A stretch of DNA of 12,821 nt from CAZNHL01 sp964572965 (GTDB lineage Bacteria > Bacteroidota > Bacteroidia > Cytophagales > UBA9547), in contig CAZNHL010000091.1 of assembly GCA_964572965.1 (NCBI GenBank), positions 1 to 12,821 of the forward strand, read 5' to 3'. The notes beneath the pieces were generated by a model. The model made no database searches, had not been told where the DNA came from, and was given only the letters and a program-made list of their open reading frames with translations. The first letter of the stretch is position 1, and each line of letters begins with the position of its first letter. The translations under genes and the position numbers were made by a program. This document shows positions 1-7,400 of the stretch, in pieces.

Positions 1-55
1 CTCACTACTCACTACTCACTACTCACTACTCACTACTCACTACTCACTACTCACT
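1..55. repeat. Tandem heptamer array, (CTCACTA)x7.9
   Basis: Seven perfect copies of CTCACTA are followed by a six-base partial copy, and then a T-run. The array begins at the window edge, so its true length is unknown. Seven is not a multiple of three, so the unit cycles through all codon phases. Read on the plus strand, each of the three frames gives the stop-free heptapeptide cycle LTTHYSL; the minus strand gives TAG and TGA stops. The array lies directly upstream of lpxK. Arrays of this kind can change copy number by slipped-strand replication. No spacers or dyads are present, so it is not a CRISPR array. Confidence 0.95.
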
Positions 56-57
56 TT

Positions 58-65
58 TTTCTTTG
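58..65 (+). promoter_or_regulatory. Possible -7 box for lpxK (TTTCTTTG)
   Basis: TTTCTTTG matches the Bacteroidota -7 consensus TAnnTTTG at all defined positions except the second. It sits just after the heptamer array and 24 bases before the ATG at 90, which would give a 5' leader of about 15-20 bases. Any -33 element would fall inside the array, where no clear TTG is seen. This is weak evidence, because T-rich sequence follows the array anyway. Confidence 0.25.
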
Positions 66-89
66 CCTATAAATTTTCAACTTCGGGAC

Positions 90-1118
90 ATGAAATTTTT
101 GCTTTATCCTTTTGCTGTTATATACAACCTGATCACATCGCTGAGGAATTGGTGTTATGATAAAGGTATCCTTAAATCTGTTGCTTTTGATGTGAAAACA
201 ATAGTGGTTGGCAACCTCACTGTGGGCGGTACAGGCAAAACCCCTCATGTTGAATATTTAATAAGCCTGTTGAAAAAAGATCATAAACTGGCAGTATTAA
301 GCAGGGGATATGGCAGAAAAACGAAAGGTTTTTTGTGGGCAACTGATGGGGCAACTGCACGCACTATTGGTGATGAGCCAATGCAGGTATTTAAAAAATT
401 CAGAAATGAAGTAAATGTAGCAGTTGGTGAGGAGCGCATTATTGCTATTCCTGAAATTCTTAACAGAGAAGAGGATACTGAAGTAATTATACTTGACGAT
501 GCTTTTCAGCATAGGGCTTTAAAGGCTGATTACTATATCTTGCTGAGTGATTATCATCGTATTTTTACTAAGGATTATCTATTGCCAATGGGTTTGTTGC
601 GAGAAAACAGACATGGTGCAGTACGTGCCAAAGCCATAATTATTACGAAATGCCCTTTAAACCTGTCAGAAGAAGAACAAAAACGCATTATACAGGAAGT
701 TCAGTTTTATGGTGCACCGGGTGTGAAAGTTTATTTTACCTCTTTTATGTACGGCCAGCCGGTGCAGTTTAATGGCAGTAAACCTTTGTCTAAGCAGATA
801 TTGTTAGTAAGTGGTATAGCAAACCCGAAACCGTTAGAAAATCATTTAATAGCTAATGGGTTTGATATTATCCAACATCTGGAGCTGGGTGATCATCATG
901 TATACAGAAACGCTGATTTGAATAAGATCAAAGAAGCTTATAGAGAAGGGTGCTCTGTGTTAATGACAGAAAAAGATTTTGTAAAAGTAGAAGAACTCGA
1001 TCTGCGTGGTTTTTTGCCTGATTTATCAATGTTTTATTTGCCAATAGAAGTTTGTTTTTTAGGGCAGGAAACATTTTTTCAGGAAGAGATCAGACAATTT
1101 CTTCACACTGAAAAGTAA
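90..1118 (+). CDS. lpxK: Tetraacyldisaccharide 4'-kinase (lipid A biosynthesis)
   Basis: LpxK is an inner-membrane-associated kinase that transfers phosphate from ATP to the 4' position of the tetraacylated disaccharide-1-phosphate lipid A precursor, giving lipid IVA. Numbering from the ATG at 90 (342 aa), an N-terminal hydrophobic segment leads into the family signature and P-loop GNLTVGGTGKTPH at 41-53. The LSRGYGR and GDEPMQ motifs follow, then the Walker B-like LDDAFQHR, with Ala where many proteobacterial enzymes have Gly, and a later DHHVY motif that corresponds to the family's conserved histidine region. Length is normal for the family. I chose ATG 90 because MKFLLYPF resembles known LpxK N-termini. 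A TTG at 63 would add nine residues, and the frame stays open through the heptamer array to the window edge. The porin gene starts 28 bp downstream. Identity is firm; the exact start is less so. Confidence 0.95.
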   Translation: MKFLLYPFAVIYNLITSLRNWCYDKGILKSVAFDVKTIVVGNLTVGGTGKTPHVEYLISLLKKDHKLAVLSRGYGRKTKGFLWATDGATARTIGDEPMQVFKKFRNEVNVAVGEERIIAIPEILNREEDTEVIILDDAFQHRALKADYYILLSDYHRIFTKDYLLPMGLLRENRHGAVRAKAIIITKCPLNLSEEEQKRIIQEVQFYGAPGVKVYFTSFMYGQPVQFNGSKPLSKQILLVSGIANPKPLENHLIANGFDIIQHLELGDHHVYRNADLNKIKEAYREGCSVLMTEKDFVKVEELDLRGFLPDLSMFYLPIEVCFLGQETFFQEEIRQFLHTEK

Positions 1119-1134
1119 AAAGAGAATTTTTATA

Positions 1135-1142
1135 TACTTTTG
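1135..1142 (+). promoter_or_regulatory. -7 box TACTTTTG directly before the porin gene
   Basis: TACTTTTG is an exact match to the Bacteroidota sigma-A -7 consensus TAnnTTTG. It ends only four bases before the GTG at 1147, so the expected transcription start falls at or very near the start codon. No convincing -33 TTG is seen at the usual spacing, so the call rests on the -7 box alone. Confidence 0.5.
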
Positions 1143-1146
1143 CGCT

Positions 1147-3150
1147 GTGAAAAGGCTTTTTAGAATCGTACTATATTTATTTTCTATCCTCTTTGTATCA
1201 GAGGCATCTGCGCAGATTTTGAATGATACTGTGTCTGTTTATGGTGCCCGTAGTACAAGGTATTTTTATGCGAAAGACTTTTACGATTCTGTAAGGGTTT
1301 ATCATGCTATTGATACGTCATTTGACCGTGCGCACAGATGTAATTTTGAATATACCAAGAAAGGGAATTTTCAGGATTTAGGGATTATGGGGACAGCCAT
1401 TAAGCCTGTTTATCTTCAGATGCCTACAGAGCTTGGCTACCAGACGGGTTTCAATAGTTACGATTTTTATCATTTCTACCCTCAGGATATTAAGTTTTAT
1501 GATACTAAGTCGCCTTATGCCCGCATCAATTATATACAAGGGGGGCAAGGTGAGGGAATGCTGGATTTCGACATTAGCCGAAATATAAATAAAAAATGGA
1601 ATGTCGGCGTAAAAGTCCGTCGTGTGGCTGCGAGAAGAAATTACGGTAAAACGGGCAATAAATTGTTGGACAGGGTGTCCGATGATTATGGCATAGCGAT
1701 GTATACTGCCTACCGAACTAAAAATGACCGTTATGGCTTGTTATTTACACTTTCTACATTGCGCCACAGAGTAAATGAAACTGGTGGTATTATAGATACC
1801 TTGACGAAGCCTATTACAAAAGAAGACCTGAATTCATCTGTAAAACTTGGAGAGGTGCCTGTCTGGTTTAGTACAAGCGATCCTAATATGATGACTGTAA
1901 CATTTAATGATCGTAATCAATATCATTTATACCAGCACTTTCATATTGATAATACAAACAAGCTTGCCCTTTATCTGGAAACTGATTATGTAGACCAGTA
2001 TAACAGGATGAATTTTAATCCTTTACCTAAAAACACACTGGAGTCAGGAGGAGGGAGTCAGTCTTACTTTAAAACGAATAATTTCAGTAGCATACTGACA
2101 AATTACTCCAATAACTACAAGGCTTTCTCCAATAATCTCGGACTAAAAGTAGGATCGTCTTTTTTTGATGCCAAAGTTTATGTAAAACGCCGCTATGTTT
2201 CTTATGATGAAATACATAATCAGGATTATCTGAGTGTAGACAGGATGAACTTTAATGATAGTTATTTTGGCGGAGAAGCAAGGTTAAAGTATAGTGAAAA
2301 TATATTCCTGAAAGCCTATTTGGAACAGCAATTTGATTTTTCACAATCAACCAGACGGTTTGTTGAAGACAGTATTGGTAAAAGGACCTACCCTGACTGG
2401 AGCAAGAACAGGGATAATAAGAAGTTTGGTGTAGGTGTTGAATATAAAAAGTTTTCAGCCGGCTATAGCTTCATCAAATATGCGCCTACTATTGCTCAGA
2501 CATATTTTATAAGTAATAATTTTATCTGGAATAACGATTTTACCTCTCCCGAAGCCTCTGCTTTTTACGCTAAATGGGAGACTTTAAAATCTAATTATCA
2601 TTTGGGATTTGATATGAATTATACTGATATCAGTAATTATATTTATTTTGATGCTGATTCAGCACCCACACAGGCTAAGGCGAAGATTAATATGTTGAAG
2701 ACAGGGTTGTCGGCCGGCCTTAAATTGGGCAATTTCCATTTTGACGTTAATTATATTTATTCGAAAGACCTTGCTAATGCAGATCTTATCCGTGTACCTG
2801 AGCATTATGTAAACCCAATGGTTTACTATAAAAGAAAGATTTTGAATAAAGAACTGGATATTGCTATCGGGCTTGATACGCGTTATGCTACAGGTTATTA
2901 TGCTGATGCTTATAATCCCGGTACTCAGCAGTTTTACAGACAGGATATAGCCAGCGGCAGGGCTTTAAAAGTTCAGGATTATTACCTTGTAGATCTTTTT
3001 CTTGATATGAAATTCAGGAAGACGGGTGTTTTTGTGAAAGGCGTAAACCTAAGTCAGCTTTGGTCTAACGGGAATTATTTTGTGACCCCATATTATGCGG
3101 GAATGCCAATGACCTTTACTTTTGGAATTAACTGGGAGTTTTATGACTAG
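1147..3150 (+). CDS. Putative beta-barrel porin (Bacteroidota Porin_10-type)
   Basis: This is a 667-aa exported protein, probably an outer-membrane beta-barrel. It starts MKRLFRIVLYLFSILF with a signal peptide, and a plausible signal peptidase I site lies after ASA near residue 22, before QILNDT. The body resembles the putative porin family (Pfam Porin_10, PF14121), which is widespread in Bacteroidota: an early FYDSVRVYHAIDTSFDRAH-like segment, a conserved GFNSYDFYHFY stretch, then many alternating aromatic and polar strands, ending in an aromatic strand (FTFGINWEFYD). The transported substrate cannot be read from sequence. The start is GTG; no nearby internal start keeps the signal peptide, so GTG 1147 is preferred although it abuts the -7 box. 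The gene lies 28 bp after lpxK and may be co-transcribed with it as well as driven by its own promoter. No clear terminator follows. Confidence 0.8.
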   Translation: MKRLFRIVLYLFSILFVSEASAQILNDTVSVYGARSTRYFYAKDFYDSVRVYHAIDTSFDRAHRCNFEYTKKGNFQDLGIMGTAIKPVYLQMPTELGYQTGFNSYDFYHFYPQDIKFYDTKSPYARINYIQGGQGEGMLDFDISRNINKKWNVGVKVRRVAARRNYGKTGNKLLDRVSDDYGIAMYTAYRTKNDRYGLLFTLSTLRHRVNETGGIIDTLTKPITKEDLNSSVKLGEVPVWFSTSDPNMMTVTFNDRNQYHLYQHFHIDNTNKLALYLETDYVDQYNRMNFNPLPKNTLESGGGSQSYFKTNNFSSILTNYSNNYKAFSNNLGLKVGSSFFDAKVYVKRRYVSYDEIHNQDYLSVDRMNFNDSYFGGEARLKYSENIFLKAYLEQQFDFSQSTRRFVEDSIGKRTYPDWSKNRDNKKFGVGVEYKKFSAGYSFIKYAPTIAQTYFISNNFIWNNDFTSPEASAFYAKWETLKSNYHLGFDMNYTDISNYIYFDADSAPTQAKAKINMLKTGLSAGLKLGNFHFDVNYIYSKDLANADLIRVPEHYVNPMVYYKRKILNKELDIAIGLDTRYATGYYADAYNPGTQQFYRQDIASGRALKVQDYYLVDLFLDMKFRKTGVFVKGVNLSQLWSNGNYFVTPYYAGMPMTFTFGINWEFYD

Positions 3151-3552
3151 GTTGTTGTTTGTTACAATAGTCTATGTTAGAGTTGTTTGCAGGAATTAAA
3201 TATGAAGTTTATTCCCGTTGTAGAAATAAAAAATTATATTTACGGCTGTTTAGTAGATCCTATGTTTTCTACTCTTGGTAAACTACCTATTTAAAGTTAT
3301 ATATGTTCAAGCATGATTGGGTAAAATACTTTAGCATAGTCTTCGGTATTACAGTTTTTTCACACGCTACAACCATAAATCCTGTTCAGCAGGAGTTATC
3401 ATTAGAATTCCCTTCAGTTAATGAAATCATTAGTAAACTCTTTGGGCTTTAACAGGTGAAAGTTAAGGAGAGATATAGATAACAACCGTTTTAAAAAAAG
3501 AATAAACCAGCGGACTCCGCTTCCTAAAATATATTCATTAAGAATTAGTTTT
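3151..3552. other. 402-bp gap between the porin and porP-like genes
   Basis: AT-rich intergenic stretch with no sizeable gene on either strand. It holds one 49-codon plus-strand ORF (3303-3452, listed separately), a weak 6-bp dyad AGTAGA/TCTACT (3252-3273), and a short hairpin AGCGG-ACT-CCGCT (3509-3521) without a T-run. A purine-rich AAGGAGAG lies near 3465 but precedes no plausible start. I found no exact TAnnTTTG box and no convincing intrinsic terminator, so where the porin transcript ends and the porP-like transcript begins is unresolved. Confidence 0.6.
3303..3452 (+). CDS. Small hypothetical ORF with signal-like N-terminus
   Basis: A 49-codon ORF runs from ATG to TAA. Its first half (starting MFKHDWVKYFSIVFGITVF) resembles a signal peptide or membrane anchor: a few charged residues, a hydrophobic core, then SHATT as a possible cleavage region. 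The rest is short and polar (INPVQQELSLEF and so on). I recognise no family. It could be a small envelope protein, the decayed 5' end of a larger exported gene once located upstream of the PorP/SprF gene, or a chance ORF. No clear ribosome binding site or promoter supports it. Confidence 0.22.
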   Translation: MFKHDWVKYFSIVFGITVFSHATTINPVQQELSLEFPSVNEIISKLFGL

Positions 3553-4452
3553 ATGTTTCTGAAGAAAATAACATTAACAATCACTTGCCTTTTTTTGGGT
3601 CTGTATGCTCAGGCGCAGCAAATGGTACAGGTAAAGCAGTTTTTTAATAATGCACTGATCTACAATCCTGCAGCAGCGGGTATGCAGGAAACCGAATTTA
3701 ATGTTGGTTTAATGACCAAGTTACCGGGCACAAGCATGAAAGGCGCACCTCTTTCAAACTTCCTTTGGGGAGATTACCGTTTTGATGAAAAGAGCATGGC
3801 GCTGGGTATCAATGCTAATTACCTGAAACACGGAGCTCAGACACAGGTTGACTTCATGGCCAATTATTCATATCATTTGCAGTTTGGCGGCGGTAAAAAA
3901 TTAGGAATGGGCCTGCGTGCCGGTGTTTCAAATATTAAATTTGATGGCGACTTGCAGGTTTGGGATGCCGGTGATCCAACTCTGGCTAATCAGAGCTTTA
4001 TGTTACCGAAGTTTGGGCTTGGTTTTTTGTATGAATCCCGTACTTTCTATGCCGGATTAACTTCTCCGGATTTGATTGTTGTTGACAACAAAGATGTTTT
4101 GCAGAATAAAGACAGGGCATTTCTCGATAAGAAAAGAAACTTTGTTGCCAATGCAGGTTATAGGCTAAAACTAGGTGATCAATACCAGTTACAGCCTAAT
4201 GTGATTTATTATTACTATCCGACAGGAGCTAACGTGGCAGACATGAACCTAAGCTTTGTGATTACTGATTATTTCTGGTTAGGAGGTTCATATGCAACCA
4301 ATAATAGTTATGGTCTGAATGCAGGCACTTATATCAGTTCTCGCTTTAAACTAGGTTATGCTTATCAGGGTGCTGTACAGACAAATAGCGACAACCGCCT
4401 GAATACACATGAAATCAATCTGATTGTAAGTCTTGATGACTTGTTTAAGTAG
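3553..4452 (+). CDS. PorP/SprF family type IX secretion/gliding outer-membrane protein
   Basis: This 299-aa protein has a signal peptide (MFLKKITLTITCLFLGLYAQ, probable cleavage after AQA near residue 21) and then the family hallmark ALIYNPAAAG at about 34-43, in the position typical of PorP/SprF proteins. The remainder is a run of short amphipathic strands rich in Gly and aromatic residues, as expected for a small outer-membrane barrel of about 300 residues. Known members include PorP of the T9SS and SprF, which is needed for surface delivery of the gliding adhesin SprB; many paralogs sit beside a single T9SS cargo gene and appear partner-specific. Here the only close partner is the TPR-CHAT gene, starting 27 bp downstream. 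No large T9SS type-B adhesin gene lies upstream in the window. Family assignment is firm; being the core PorP rather than an accessory paralog is unlikely without other por or gld genes nearby. Confidence 0.92.
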   Translation: MFLKKITLTITCLFLGLYAQAQQMVQVKQFFNNALIYNPAAAGMQETEFNVGLMTKLPGTSMKGAPLSNFLWGDYRFDEKSMALGINANYLKHGAQTQVDFMANYSYHLQFGGGKKLGMGLRAGVSNIKFDGDLQVWDAGDPTLANQSFMLPKFGLGFLYESRTFYAGLTSPDLIVVDNKDVLQNKDRAFLDKKRNFVANAGYRLKLGDQYQLQPNVIYYYYPTGANVADMNLSFVITDYFWLGGSYATNNSYGLNAGTYISSRFKLGYAYQGAVQTNSDNRLNTHEINLIVSLDDLFK

Positions 4453-4479
4453 GATTTTCCAGCGTTTTGACACTAGTTT

Positions 4480-7400
4480 ATGAAAGATTTTTACAGTAAA
4501 TATTTACTGGTATTACCCATTTTATTAGTCTCTTTCGGGGCGCTAAGTGGTGTATCAGAAGAAAGACCTAAAGCTGATAAAACATTTTATTCCCTAAAAG
4601 AAAGCTTCGAATATGGTAGTTACAGTGAAGTAATAGGCGGGATTAATGCCAGTCTTAAGAAAACTGTCAGATTATCGGGCACTCAGGCAGAACAGGCCCG
4701 TTTAGGTTTTTTACTGGCAAGGGCCTATTATGCTGACTATCAGTTTGACAAGGCATCGGCGGTATATTCGGCCGCTGTGCAGGCATTGAGTGAAGCCGCT
4801 GCTGACGATACCAAACAGCAGGCTTTGGCAGTACAGGTTGATTATTTGATAGATGCCGGCGTTTTTTCTGAAGCTTACAATATAGTACAGAACGCCGGAG
4901 CGAAGGACTTTGAACTTCAGATAAGAAAAGTTGAAGTGCTGACAAACCTTGGGTACGGCAATGAAGCCTTAGCTTTAATCAATACATTAGAACCTACCTT
5001 ACTGAATAATACAGCACAGGCTGCTTTAACAAAACAGGAAAAAGTAGACGCAAAGAGGGCTTATGCTCATTTGTTAAATCTTAAGGCTGTTGTAATGTTG
5101 AAAAGGGGTGAAGGCCCTGCTACTTCAGTATTACTGAAAGTAAACCGTCTCTGGATCAAGGATAACCTTGGTAACAGTTCTATTGAAAACAGGGAAGCTG
5201 TCTGGCTTGAAGCCCAAAGCTTTGAACAACAGGAAGATTATACAAAAGCTGCACGCTATTACCAGAAGGCATATGGGACCGGTTCTTTTGCAAATACTGA
5301 AAGAATACAATTGAAAATAATGGCAGATTTGGTAAATGCTTATGTAATATCAGATCAGTATACCCGCTACACCAGCTATAATAAGCGTTTACAGATGCAT
5401 TCTCACCGCTCACTAAACAGTAAGGAGCTTGAAGATAATCTTTACAATTACGCTAACTGCAAGCGATTAAATACTCAGGGGTACTATTCGGCAGCATTAG
5501 AAAAAACCAATAAACTGGTTAAAAAAACAGCATATTTACCTGCTACTGATCCGTTAAGATTGGAAATGAAGCGTTTTCAGTATGACGTTTTAATTAATAA
5601 CGGGAACATTGCTGAGGGCGGAAAGGCACTTGATAGTTTGCTTGCCGATGCGGAAGTATCTTATGGTAAAAATGCTCCTGAATATAACAGGCTAAGAATC
5701 GAGAAGGCAGACTGGATTGTTAAGTATGGTATCGATTATCCAATGGCTTTAACAATCAAACGCGAAAGTTATGACGCAATCGTTGCTCCGCAGATTACAG
5801 AACGCCAGCCTGATTACCTGCGTTATGCAGATCTTTTCAGTGACTTATATGTACTAACGGGTAAGTATGAAGATGCACGTGCTCTTTCTGAAAACTCAGT
5901 GAAAGTAGCACTGGAACGTTTTGGTGAAAACGATTCCCGTTATGCTTATGAGCTTGCAAGGTATGCTGAAATTACAGGATTGCTGGGCGATTATAATACT
6001 GTAAATGATAAGTTGAATGTCATAAGCGGCATTTTGAACAAAAGCATTAAGAAAGATGAAGCCAGCAGGGAAACAGCTTTATTGGTTGCAGATTTATATA
6101 GCCAGCTCGGAGAGTTTGATAAATCAAAAGAAGCAGCGTTCAGGGCTTTCAGAGCCAGTAGAAAAGTATTGGAACCACAGGAACTTAAGGTTGCCAGATT
6201 GAATGACGAGTTAGCCGGAGTTTACATGGATCTGGGCAACTATTCTACAGCTGATGATTATTTAGCCGCTTCGCTTTCTATTAAGGATAGAAAAGTAGGA
6301 GATGGAAGTAAATTAGCCTTTACAACACTTTCCGGACAGGGTACATTATATCTGATGCAGGGTGATTATAACAGAGCAGAGAAAGCTATTGTAAAATCAC
6401 TTTCCGTGGCAAACTTGTGCTATGGTGTTCAATCTTTACAGGCAGGTACTGCATTGACATCTTTGTCTGATTTTAACATGGCAATTGGCGATTATTCCAA
6501 AGCGGAAGAAAACCTGAATAAAGTTTTGGCGATTTATGAAACCCGTCTTGGTAAAGGGCATTTTAAGAGAGCTCAGATCCTTAATAAAATAGCTGTAGTA
6601 AAATCGAAAAAAGGTAAGGCTGAACTGAAAGAAATTGAAAAGCTGTTTGAGGAGTCTAATAGTGTTATAACGAAAAGCCTTTCAACAAACAATCCGATTT
6701 ACTACGATCAGTTGCAAAGTCAGGCAGAAGTTTATTATCAGATGAAGCAGTCTGATAAGGCATTAAAACATTTGCCTGAAATAGAGAAATTCTGGATATC
6801 AAAATTAGGGGAAAATAATGCCCATGTAGCTTCTGTGCGTTTATTGAAAGGAAAAGTGCTGTATCAGAAAGGAAACTATGATGATGCAGAAGTTGCATTG
6901 AAGTCTTCCAGAAGCCTTTATAATTCCATTTATAGCGACAATCACCCTGGTTATGTACAGGCTTCCAGTAATTTGGCTAAGATTTACTATATCAAAGGTA
7001 AGAAAGCAGAAGCTCTGGAAATTCTTGAGGAAACAACAGAAAAGAACCTGGTTTTCACAGAGAAGTATTTCCCTCAGTTAAGTTTTTCAGAAAAGAGCAA
7101 ATATTGGAGTCAGGTGAAAGACGAATTTGAGTTCTTTAACTTTCTGTGTTATACTCAGAAAAACGTTAAACCGGAACTGGCAGCGAAAATGTATAACAAT
7201 ACTATTACTACAAAAGCTATTTTGTTAAGTAATAGTATTAAAGTAAAGCAGCGTGTATTGTCAAGTAATGATTCTACTTTGATAAAGCTTTACGATGAAT
7301 ACATTGAAAATAAAGAGTTTATGACGAGCTCATTAGGTTTGAGCAAACAACAGCTGTCAGAACAAAATATAGATATTAAACTTCTGGAAACAAGAGTTGA

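Noticed and set aside
1..55. CRISPR-like or iteron-like array
   Set aside because: Units are contiguous 7-mers without spacers, and there is no dyad or replication gene nearby.
63..89. TTG at 63 as the lpxK start, adding nine residues
   Set aside because: The added residues do not resemble LpxK N-termini, whereas ATG 90 gives a typical MKFLLYPF start. An upstream start outside the window cannot be excluded.
3509..3521. AGCGG-ACT-CCGCT hairpin as a terminator or operator
   Set aside because: The stem is only 5 bp, has no T-run, and nothing ties it to a regulator.
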